Below, piece by piece: positions 9,979-19,117 of a stretch of DNA of 64,000 nt (position 1 is the first letter of the stretch; every line of letters starts with the position of its first letter). A model generated the notes under the pieces. That model searched no databases. It was not told the DNA's origin and worked only from the letters and a program-made list of their open reading frames with translations. A program made the position numbers and the translations under genes. This stretch comes from Clavaria fumosa (Eukaryota > Basidiomycota > Agaricomycetes > Agaricales > Clavariaceae), in assembly GCA_951802425.1 (NCBI GenBank), contig OX637794.1:310001-374000 (forward strand), read 5' to 3'.

Positions 9979-10669
9979 GATTATGAGATTCGTTGTGTAA
10001 AACGACCTCACCTCATCCAACACCTTCTCCAATGCCTTGAGCGTGCCTTGACTCCGTGATGATGGGGCGAATTGGGCCGACTACAAGTCGAAAGCCCGCA
10101 CAGCTATGGGCGCGAAAGGTTTAATCAGACACTGTGATGGCTCTGCATGAAAACTGGTTGCTTACCCTGAAGTAAACGGAATCCTGATGAAGACTCCGGG
10201 AGTCCGAGTGACCAATGATGAACTAGAAGAAAAGGAATGAAAACTTGATGAGTGCAAGCAGAAACAGTACGGTGTGCAACACATACTGCTGACGACGGTA
10301 TCCCCTCGGCTCGCTACAATCGTCAAGTCAATGTCTCCTGCCGAAATGTGGAACACTATCCGCACTGATGCTACGAAAAAGAGTCAGCTCCACAAGGTCG
10401 ATACATGCCACAGACTTCAGTCAATGGTCTGCTGTGAAGATGCCGATGTTAAAGCCCACCTGAACTCAATGCTAAAGGTATGAGAAGAGCTGGAAGGAAT
10501 CGGCGCATCAGTCACTAACGACGACTTCGCGACTATGATACTCACATCATTACCGCCGAGCTACCGCACCCTCCTCCACTCGATAATGCATGCCGCAAGC
10601 TTGTCGGGCATGGACATATCACCGAATGACCTGATGTGGATCATACTTGAGGAAGCCAGACAACACAAG
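9979..10669 (+). pseudogene. Old copia gag, 5' part (broken)
   Basis: It starts with the primer-site sequence GATTATGAGA directly after the LTR. It follows the gag of the intact element at 10906 closely, for example KKSQLHKVDT followed by LQSMVC. The frame is dead: codon 6 after the primer-site ATG is TAA where the intact relative has CAA, and further stops follow near 10238 and 10481. It is cut at 10669 by the intact copia element and resumes at 15308. Confidence 0.85.
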
Positions 10670-10901
10670 TGATGGTATTCAACCAGCCACATTACGTAAT
10701 CTCGCTTTCCTATTTCGGTACTACACTTCACGCTTGTACAGCTCAGTCCGTACTACGACTGAGCTGTGAGTGTTATTGTTTTTCACCATCCATTTGTGAT
10801 TTTCTGATGTCTTAATGTAGAACGGAACTACCTTAGGTAGTTTGCAATCTAGTCCGTACTACGACTGAGCTAACGGAACTACCTTAGCCTTAATTTCTTT
10901 A
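10670..10901 (+). repeat. 5' LTR of the intact copia element
   Basis: The 232-bp LTR starts TGATGGTATTC and ends TTTCTTTA. It differs from the 3' LTR only at CACGC versus CGCGC, a CpG transition. It contains internal repeats of AGTCCGTACTACGACTGAGCT. Confidence 0.9.
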
Positions 10902-10911
10902 GATTATGAGA
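10902..10911 (+). other. Primer-binding site matching the tRNA-Met anticodon loop
   Basis: GATTATGAGA lies directly after the LTR. Its complement, TCTCATAATC, matches the anticodon loop and flanking stem (CAU anticodon) of elongator-type tRNA-Met, not a tRNA 3' end. Priming by a cleaved half-tRNA is known for Drosophila copia and yeast Ty5. The ATG inside the site (10906-10908) is also the first codon of the open gag-pol frame. Confidence 0.65.
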
Positions 10912-13900
10912 TCCGGCGCCCAAAACGACATGCCTACCCCCAACTCCTCGAATAGCACTATTGCTGTCCCAAGACTTCGCGACGACGGAGCAAACTGGCC
11001 TGACTACCAGTCGAAAGCCAGGACAGCTATGGGAGCAAGAGGGTTAATAAGACACGTCGATGGCACTGCACGAAAACCGGTCCCTTACCCTGAAGTAAAC
11101 GGCGTCCCGATGAAAAAGGCGGGCGTTGAAGCGACTGATGATGAGCTCGAAGAAAAGGAGAAAAGGATGGATGAGTATGAGCAAAAAGAATATGGTGCGC
11201 AGCATGTAATGCTCACCACCGTTTCACCTCGCCTCGCCACCCTCATCAAGTCGATGGCCGCTAACGAAATGTGGTCGGCGATCCGTAATGATGCTACAAA
11301 AAAGAGTCAGTTGCACAAAGTAGACACCCGCCGCAGGCTCCAATCGATGGTCTGCGACGAAGACGGAGACATCAAGGCTCACCTTAACGCCATGACGAGA
11401 CTCCAGGAGGAGCTAGAAGGCATAGGCGCATCAGTTCTGGACGAAGACTTCGGGACAATGTTACTTACCTCACTCCCACCCAGCTACCACTCGCTACTCC
11501 ATACAATCACTCACGCCGCAAGCCTTTCTGGCACGGCGATAAACCCGAACGATCTTATGAGAATCGTACTTGAGGAGGCCCGCCAGCGCGAGCTCTCACA
11601 GAACGTGGCCAAGTCGGGTGATGCTGCACTCAACGTCAGCAAAGGAAAAGGCCGCAAAGGGAAAGGAAATGATAACTCACTGAAAAACCCATGCGCGACT
11701 TGTAAGCGCACAAACCACAAAACGGAAGATTGTTTCTCTAAGGGTGGAGCCAAGGAGGGCCAAGCGCCCTGGCAAAAGAAAACGGACAAGGCGAACACCG
11801 CAGCTACGTCAACCCCCAAGCAGAAGGACAGCGAGGATTACCTCGCGTTCACCTGCCTTGGCGACACACCTACCGCAGCTGCCGCCTCTCCCAGCGTGAA
11901 ACGACCGCACGAGATCATCCTCGATAGCGGAGCCACTGCGCACTTCTGCCCGGACAGGTCAATGTTCGTCACTTACTCACCTACTGCCCATAAACCAGTT
12001 ACTGCCGCCGATGGCCACGTCCTGAATTCGATTGGCCGTGGCGACGTCCTACTTGAGGTCCCGAATGGAACTCGAGTTAGTAAGTTCAAGCTTAAGAATG
12101 TTGCTCACGCACCGAGCATGGCTTTCACTCTAATATCCATCGGAAAACTTGACGACACTGGGTGTACGGCCGAGTTCACAGACAGCGTCTGCGTCGTAAG
12201 GGATCCAGCAGGCACAGTAGTCGCCCGCATCCCCAAAATGAATGGGCTCTATCGTCTACCAGCCGTGTCAGCTACCCCCTACGTCGCACACGTAGCGATC
12301 AAGCCCCAAAAACTCACCTTTTACCAAGCGCACCGTGTCTTTGGTCATGTAAACTACGCAGCGGTGAAATATGCGATCTCTAGCCAAAAGGTCACTGGTA
12401 TCGAGATAGAGGACACAGCCGACGCACCTTTCTGCGATGCGTGTGCTCAAGCTAAGCCGAATCGCCTCCCGTTCCCTGAGAAAGCATCGAACAGAGCGGA
12501 GAAGTACGGCGACCGCATCCACACAGACGTATGGGGGCCAACCGCAACCGCGTCGATTGGTGGAAACCACTACACCGTGGATTTTGTTGATGACGCGATG
12601 AGATGGACTGAGATAGTCGCTATACAAAAGAAAGACCAGGCATTCAGCGCATACAAAAGGCTTGAAGCCGAGATTAACACTCACAATAACACAAAAATCA
12701 AATACCTCTGTTCCGACCGCGGCGGTGAGTTCCTAGGCGATGCATTCTCAGATCACCTAGCTGAGAAGGGCACAAAACGCGAGCTCACCATTCACGACAC
12801 CCATGAACAAGTTGGCGTTGTGGAGCGCTGGAACAGGACCAAGGCCGCGTTGGCGCGAGCGATGCTGATTGACTCCAAGCTCCCCAAGAACCTCTGGGCC
12901 GCCGCCATGAGTCACGCAGCGTGGATAAAAAACCGCGCACCTACTCGTGCACTCGACGGCGACACACCCTTCCAGGCACGCTTTGGAAAGCACCCAAACC
13001 TATCAAAAGCCGTACCTTTCGGGACTCGAGCTTGGGTAAAGATCGTCGACGCCGGGAAACTCGATAAGCGGGCACGCTTCGGGTACTTCGTTGGATTTGA
13101 TCAGACAAGTACAGGCTACAGGATCTACTTCCCTGATAAGAAGCAAATCCGAGTCGAGCGTGAGGTCGTCTTCAATCGCGATGATGAATCCGACCCTGTG
13201 GTCTGGACAGCCGAAACACTGGCTGAAGGGGAGAAAAGCAAATCCAGTCAGCGTTCTCATCCAACCCACGACGACGAACCAGAAAACACACCTAACGTTG
13301 ACGAAACCAACGAACCTAATCCTCCCCGAGACCTTGATCTTGAGGACGAAACCCCCGAAGATGCACACGACCGCCCACATCGAACACGGCCTCAGCCTGG
13401 CTACTACAGAATGCTAGCCGGCCAAGCACCTCAAAAAGACAACGTTAACATTGCAGTCAACGCTCTAAACGACGAACCGAACGACTTACCCATGTTTGCG
13501 CTCCTCGCAGGTTCCATCGGAGACGAGCCGCGCACTCCCGCACAGGCACTCGCAAGCCCCGATGCACACAAGTGGAAGGAAGCCTATCAGATTGAGCTAA
13601 ATCAATTGAGCAAGCTACGCACCTGGGATATCGTTGACCGCCCTCCCGATAAACCCATCATCCCCTGCGGCTATGTTTTCAAGGTAAAGCTAGGTCCAGC
13701 CGGCGAAGTTCTGAAGTATAAAGCCCGAGTCGTCGCAGGCAGCCACAGGCAGAAGAAAGGCGTCAATTACGATGAAACGTTTGCGGCAGCAGCAAAAATC
13801 GCATCGATTCGTGTTCTCTTGGCTCTGGCGGCTCAGCGAGATTGGGAAATCGATCAAATTGACGTGGTTAGCGCTTACCTGAATGCAGATCTCCAAGACG

Positions 13901-15063
13901 AAGTCTACATGGAGGCTCCCAATGGCGTACTCGCTGAAGGGGAGAAGGGGAAGGTGTGCCGATTGCGAAAGGGACTTTACGGTCTAAAGCAAGCAGGAAG
14001 GCGGTGGTACGAGCGCATGGCCCACACGTTCAAAAGTTTGGGATTCAACATCTCCAAACTCGACCAATCAGTCTTTATCAGGACAAAAGGAAACGAAACG
14101 GTTCACGTACCTGTGTCAACGGATGACATGATCGTGATGGGGAACTCCAGGGCTGCCGTGGATACGGTAAAATCGGAACTCCGGCAATCGTTTGAGATAA
14201 CCGACCAAGGGGAGCTCGCATGGCTCCTAGGATTCGAGGTGCGACGCGATAGAGCTGCGAGAATGGTGAGAATCAACCAAAGAGCGTACATTACCGCCCT
14301 TGCCCGACGTTTTGGCCTTGAGAATGCGCGCCCTGTACACATCCCTATGGACGCCGCAACGCCTCTGTCAAAGGAACAATGCCCACAAAAAGCGTTAGAC
14401 GTACCCTACCAGGAGGCATGCGGCGGCGTGCTCTGGCCAGCGGTCATAACTCGCCCAGACATCCAGCTCGCCGTCGGCATCCTGTCCCAGTTCACGCACA
14501 ACCCAGCGCGCGAGCATTGGGAGGCTCTAAAACGAGTGGTCAGCTATCTAAACACGACAAAGGACATGTGGCTTACCCTCGGCGGTGCGGGATCACGCCC
14601 ACAAATCTACTCTGACGCCGACTGGGCTTCGCAGGCGGATCGTCACTCGATATCGGGCTTCGTAGCTCGAGTTGGATGCGGGGCCGTAACCTGGTCGTCG
14701 AAGCGCCAAACGTTGGTAGCGCAGTCCAGCACCGAGGCGGAGTACATAGCAGCCGCCCACGCGGCGCGAGAAATTTGCTGGCTACAAAGTTTCTTAGACG
14801 AGCTGGACGCGGCGGAGCCCGGACCAACGGTCCTCCTATTGGACAACCAGTCAATGATAGCAATCATTGAAAATAACAAATTTCACGCGAGAACAAAACA
14901 CATCGACATCCGATATCATTTCATCCGTGAAGCTGTCGAGCAAGGAACGATCGTGGTGCGCTATGTACCCACCAGCGAAAACGTAGCCGATGGATTTACA
15001 AAGCCGTTGGCGCGCCCGGCATTCGAGATCTTCGTCCGCGAGCTCGCACTGTTGCCAGCTTGA
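10906..15063 (+). CDS. Copia gag-pol polyprotein (intact, 1385 aa)
   Basis: The single frame encodes, in order: a UBN2-type gag (about residues 60-240); a CCHC zinc knuckle, C263 to C276 (CATCKRTNHKTEDC); an aspartic protease with D340-S-G; a GAG-pre-integrase zinc region (from about 475, ending FCDACAQAK); an integrase core with D541, D604 and E640 (35 residues between the last two); a reverse transcriptase (about 905-1150); and RNase H with D1237 (SDADW), STEAEY and the C-terminal FTKPLARPAF. The polymerase motif reads VSTDDM (D1073, D1074), not the usual YVDDM; the old relative has the same variant, so it looks family-specific. ATG-AGA at the start lies in the primer site, and an ATG nine codons later is an alternative start. 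There is no frameshift between gag and pol. Confidence 0.95.
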   Translation: MRSGAQNDMPTPNSSNSTIAVPRLRDDGANWPDYQSKARTAMGARGLIRHVDGTARKPVPYPEVNGVPMKKAGVEATDDELEEKEKRMDEYEQKEYGAQHVMLTTVSPRLATLIKSMAANEMWSAIRNDATKKSQLHKVDTRRRLQSMVCDEDGDIKAHLNAMTRLQEELEGIGASVLDEDFGTMLLTSLPPSYHSLLHTITHAASLSGTAINPNDLMRIVLEEARQRELSQNVAKSGDAALNVSKGKGRKGKGNDNSLKNPCATCKRTNHKTEDCFSKGGAKEGQAPWQKKTDKANTAATSTPKQKDSEDYLAFTCLGDTPTAAAASPSVKRPHEIILDSGATAHFCPDRSMFVTYSPTAHKPVTAADGHVLNSIGRGDVLLEVPNGTRVSKFKLKNVAHAPSMAFTLISIGKLDDTGCTAEFTDSVCVVRDPAGTVVARIPKMNGLYRLPAVSATPYVAHVAIKPQKLTFYQAHRVFGHVNYAAVKYAISSQKVTGIEIEDTADAPFCDACAQAKPNRLPFPEKASNRAEKYGDRIHTDVWGPTATASIGGNHYTVDFVDDAMRWTEIVAIQKKDQAFSAYKRLEAEINTHNNTKIKYLCSDRGGEFLGDAFSDHLAEKGTKRELTIHDTHEQVGVVERWNRTKAALARAMLIDSKLPKNLWAAAMSHAAWIKNRAPTRALDGDTPFQARFGKHPNLSKAVPFGTRAWVKIVDAGKLDKRARFGYFVGFDQTSTGYRIYFPDKKQIRVEREVVFNRDDESDPVVWTAETLAEGEKSKSSQRSHPTHDDEPENTPNVDETNEPNPPRDLDLEDETPEDAHDRPHRTRPQPGYYRMLAGQAPQKDNVNIAVNALNDEPNDLPMFALLAGSIGDEPRTPAQALASPDAHKWKEAYQIELNQLSKLRTWDIVDRPPDKPIIPCGYVFKVKLGPAGEVLKYKARVVAGSHRQKKGVNYDETFAAAAKIASIRVLLALAAQRDWEIDQIDVVSAYLNADLQDEVYMEAPNGVLAEGEKGKVCRLRKGLYGLKQAGRRWYERMAHTFKSLGFNISKLDQSVFIRTKGNETVHVPVSTDDMIVMGNSRAAVDTVKSELRQSFEITDQGELAWLLGFEVRRDRAARMVRINQRAYITALARRFGLENARPVHIPMDAATPLSKEQCPQKALDVPYQEACGGVLWPAVITRPDIQLAVGILSQFTHNPAREHWEALKRVVSYLNTTKDMWLTLGGAGSRPQIYSDADWASQADRHSISGFVARVGCGAVTWSSKRQTLVAQSSTEAEYIAAAHAAREICWLQSFLDELDAAEPGPTVLLLDNQSMIAIIENNKFHARTKHIDIRYHFIREAVEQGTIVVRYVPTSENVADGFTKPLARPAFEIFVRELALLPA

Positions 15064-15070
15064 AGGGGAG

Positions 15071-15302
15071 TGATGGTATTCAACCAGCCACATTACGTAA
15101 TCTCGCTTTCCTATTTCGGTACTACACTTCGCGCTTGTACAGCTCAGTCCGTACTACGACTGAGCTGTGAGTGTTATTGTTTTTCACCATCCATTTGTGA
15201 TTTTCTGATGTCTTAATGTAGAACGGAACTACCTTAGGTAGTTTGCAATCTAGTCCGTACTACGACTGAGCTAACGGAACTACCTTAGCCTTAATTTCTT
15301 TA
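15071..15302 (+). repeat. 3' LTR of the intact copia element
   Basis: The 232-bp LTR follows the purine tract that overlaps the stop codon (TGAAGGGGAG). It matches the 5' LTR except for one base. The host copia gag resumes immediately after the duplicated GCAAG. Confidence 0.9.
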
Positions 15303-18053
15303 GCAAGCTCGCGAACCTGGCATCCAAGTCTGGAGACATGGCTCTCCATGTCAAGAAAGCTAAGGGCCAGAGAGGAAAAACAAACGAGTCAGGATCTGAC
15401 ACGCCATGCACGAATTGCAAACATACCAACCATAAGACTGAAAATTGCTACGCTGACGGTGGAGCTAAACAAGGACAGGCACCCTGGCAAAAGAAAAAGG
15501 ACAAGGTTAACGCTGCAGCTGCGACAACTAAAGAGAAAGAAAAAGCCGAGGAGTACCTCGCATTCATTTGCCTGGGAGACGAGGACGACCTCGCCACAGC
15601 CATCCTTCCACGTATGAACCGGGACATCATTCTTGACAGTGGCGCGACTGTGCACTTCTGTCCTGACAGGTCCATGTTTGTCAACTACTCACCAACGAGT
15701 CCCACTGCGGTTACAGCCGCAGACGGACATGAACTTAATGCCATCGGTCGCGGTGACATCATCCTACAGACCATGAATGGTGAGCGCATAAGCACAATGA
15801 GATTGAGGAACGTAGCGCACGCACCTAGCATGGCGTTTACCCTCGTGTCCATCGGAAAGCTGGATGATGCCGGATACATTGCTCAATTCACAAACAATGT
15901 TTGTCTTGTAAAAGACTGCCAAGGAAATGTCCTTGCCCAAGTCCCGAAGGCGAACGGGCTCTACTGTATCAAAACATTACCCCTTGGAGCCCATGTAGCC
16001 AAACGCTCAAGGACACTCACCTTGTTTGAAGCACACCGTCTCCTCAGCCACATAAACTATGCCACAGTAAAACATGCCGTCTCATCTGGCAAAGTCCTAG
16101 GAATAGAGATAGACAATAATAGCGAGGCAGTCTTCTGCGAAGCTTGTGCTCAAGCCAAACCTCAGTGTCTGCCATTCCCAGAGAAAGCCACTAACCGAGC
16201 GAAGGCGTACGGCGAACGAATCCACGCCGACGTTTGGGGCCCTGCCTCTCTCGCATCGCTCGGCAGCAGTCGTTATACTGCCGATTTCGTCGACGATGCC
16301 ACGTGATGGACCGAAATCTTTCCCCTGCATAAAAGGTCTGACGCTTTCAGTGTATATAAAAAGGTTGAAGCATGAATAAACACTCACGACAAAGTCATGA
16401 TAAAGTTCCTGCACACCGACCAAGGCGGTGAATTCAACAGCGAAGTCTTCTCGGATCATCTTGATGAACGAGAGACGAAACGAGAACTGACGACTCACGA
16501 CACTCACGAGCAGGTAGGAGTGGTCGAACACTGGAACCGAACTAAAGCCAAGCTCGCCCGTGCCATGCTCATAGACTCCAAACTACCAAGGTTTCTATGG
16601 GGCGAGGCAATGAATCACGCCGCATGGATAAAGAATAGGTCACCCATGCACGCTCTCGAAGGAGAAACCCCCTTTCATGCCCGTTACGCAAAGCACCCAG
16701 ACCTCTTGAAGTTAGTCCCATTCGGCACACAAGCCTGGATAAAGATAGCCGACACTGGTAAGCTTGAGCAACGAGCACAGATGGGCCATTTTGTTGGCCT
16801 TGACTGGACAAGCACTGGGTACAGGATTTACATCCCTGAAACTAAGCAAATCAGAATTGAGAGAGAAGTGGTCTTTAATCCTGACGAAACCACGGAGCCG
16901 CTTACCTGGACTGGTGAAATGCCATCTGAGGGGAGGAAGAATAGGACCATCCAACAATCCACCATCGAACCGGACCCGCTTGATAGTGCTGAAACTCCCG
17001 ATGCGCAACCGCTAGACGATCCCCTGCACGAAAACCATCAGGAGGACCATCACAGCGAAGAAAATCAACCTCCCGCACCGATCGATGAACCCCTTCGCAC
17101 CCGCACTCGTCCTCAACCAGGATTTTACAAAACCCTGGCAGGATACCCACCACGAGGAACAGCCACTAATGTCATGCTCCCAGAATATGACGACCACTCA
17201 CCGATGTTCGCCCTCCATGTCGGATCAATCAGCATCGAGCCACGCACATTGCTCAAGCCCTTGCCGGCCCTGATGCTGCCAAATGGAAGAAAGCCTATCA
17301 GATCGAGTTGGACCAGTTGAATTGTGTACACACCTGGGACATAGTCCCCTGCCCCGCAGACAAGCCGGTAATCCCGTGCGGATACGTCTTCAAGGTCAAG
17401 TTAGGACCGAAGGGCGAGATCGTGAAATACAAGGCTCGTGTCGTTGCCAGCGGACACAGGCAAACCAAAGGCACGAACTACAACGAAACCTTTGCCGCCG
17501 CTGCAAAGATCGCATCGATAAGAGTTCTCCTGGCGCTGGCTGTGCAACGCAACTGGGAAATTGATCAAGTCGACGTCGTAGGTGCTTACCTCAATGCAAA
17601 ACTTGAGGAGGAAGTCTATATGGAGCCCCCGCATGGTGTTTTGAATGACAAAGAGAGAGGGAAAGTCTGCAGGCTTCGCAAGGGACTCTATGGGCTAAAA
17701 CAATCAGGTTGCATGTGGTATCGTATGATGGCTGCCACGTTTGTTTCTCTAGGCTTCAACGTGTCCAAACTTGACCAATCAGCTTTCATCCATATGGAGG
17801 CCGATCAAAACATACATGTGACAGTTTCCACGGATGACATGGTTGTGATGGGAAACATGCGCGAAGCTGTCGACCATGTGAAATCGGAGTTGCGCAAGTG
17901 TTTTGAGTTGACGGATCAAGGCGAGCTGTCCTGGCTCCTAGGATTCGAGGTGAAACGAGACAGAGCAGAGTGAACAATAGCGTTAAACCAGCGTGCGTAC
18001 CTTGAGGTGTTGACTAACGATTTGGGCTGGAAGACGCTCGACCGGTGCACATC
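15303..18053 (+). pseudogene. Old copia gag-pol, middle part (broken)
   Basis: The segment carries the zinc knuckle (CTNCKHTNHKTENC), protease (ILDSGATVHF), integrase (HADVWGP, HTDQGGEF) and reverse transcriptase (with VSTDDMVV). It is broken by TGA at about 16304 and 16373, a one-base frameshift near 17250, a TGA at 17971 and another frameshift near 18030. The stop at 16304 stands where the intact relative has an Arg codon. The sequence stops at 18053 in the codons before RNase H, where DNA-element copy B begins. The missing RNase H is at 5700-4972 on the minus strand. Confidence 0.88.
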
Positions 18054-18493
18054 CATCAGGGAAAACCTACTTCCATAATTAGCAATATCAATGATAATAA
18101 GTGCTAATTAGAGGTAATTATTGTGACTCATAATTATTAACAATCAGATCAGTCCCTTGATAATGTCCATATAATAATGTGAATTATCACTAATTATCCC
18201 CAGTTATCACCAATTATCACTGGATTATCACTAAATTATCCTTGATTATCACCAATTATCACTAAATTATCCCTGATTTATCACCAATTATCACTAAATT
18301 ATCCCTGATTATCACCAATTGTCACCAAATTATCCCAAATTAGTCATAATTATCAGTGATTAGAAATATCAAGCACCATATGAAATTGATCAAACATCAT
18401 AAGATTGCAGCAGTAATAACAGTAAGGGCCTACAGGCATCACAACAGTAATTACAGTCATGTAAGAAGAGAGCTAAGAGTCCAACAAGATGGG

Positions 18494-18571
18494 CAGAGGC
18501 AGAGGCAGAGGCAGAGGCAGAGGCAGAGGCAGAGGCAGAGGCAGAGGCAGAGGCAGAGGCAGAGGCAGAGG
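18494..18571 (-). repeat. CAGAGG hexamer microsatellite, 13 units
   Basis: This is a perfect array of 78 bp, the copy B counterpart of the 21-unit array at 9321-9446. Confidence 0.92.
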
Positions 18572-18797
18572 GAGGGTGGTGGGGAGTGGGGCAGCAGAGC
18601 AACAGGGTGGCAGGGCAGTGGGGCCGGGTGGCAGGGTGGCAGGGCAAGGGCAGCAGGGCAGCAGAGCAGGGCAACGTTGCGGTGGCGGCAGCAGTGTGGC
18701 GGGTCGGCGGGGCAGTGGGTCGGCAGGGCAGCAGGGCAGCGGGGCAATGGAGCGGCGGGGAAGCGGGGCAGCAGGGCGGTGGGGCGGCAGGGTGGCA

Positions 18798-19107
18798 TGA
18801 CGAAGAGCATACCCAGATGCCTCGTTCCGACTCACTCGGATCCGCGCCTCGCGCGGATCCGTGGTTCTCCCGCCGCTCTTCTCTTGTCCGGCCCTTCTTT
18901 GTACTTTGATTCATTTAACCTTTAGACTCTTGCTTCGTAGTGTTCATCTTGCCTTAAGTACTGCCGCGATAGTTTACCAGGAGTTCACGCGTTACCGCTC
19001 TCGCGCGAACTCCAGGTCCGTATTATCTTGTAACACTTCGCACTACATAGTACTAACAACTTACGCATTACCGCTCTCGCGCGAACTCCAGAGTTGCGCT
19101 GCTGAGA
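18798..19107 (+). repeat. 5' LTR of the second copia family
   Basis: The 310-bp LTR starts TGACGAAGAG and ends CTGCTGAGA. It contains a GC-rich inverted repeat around 18838-18863 (CGGATCCGCG and CGCGGATCCG around a CCTCG loop). It also carries a direct repeat, TTACCGCTCTCGCGCGAACT, present twice, near 18993 and 19070. Confidence 0.9.
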
Positions 19108-19117
19108 GATTATGAGA
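19108..19117 (+). other. Primer-binding site matching the tRNA-Met anticodon loop
   Basis: GATTATGAGA again abuts the LTR, followed here by CCC. The complement of AGATTATGAGAC matches the anticodon stem-loop of elongator tRNA-Met over about 12 bases. The ATG at 19112 starts the gag-pol frame. Confidence 0.65.

Larger units (their letters stand above)
10670..15302 (+). mobile_element. Intact Ty1/copia element (4633 bp) nested in the old copia gag
   Basis: Two 232-bp LTRs (10670-10901 and 15071-15302) differ at a single base in my reading. They flank one open gag-pol frame of 1385 codons. The primer site GATTATGAGA abuts the 5' LTR and the purine tract GAAGGGGAG abuts the 3' LTR. The flanks are ACAAG (10665-10669) and GCAAG (15303-15307), a 5-bp duplication with one mismatch. 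Near-identical LTRs and an unbroken frame suggest recent activity. It is closely related to the old element it sits in. Confidence 0.95.
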
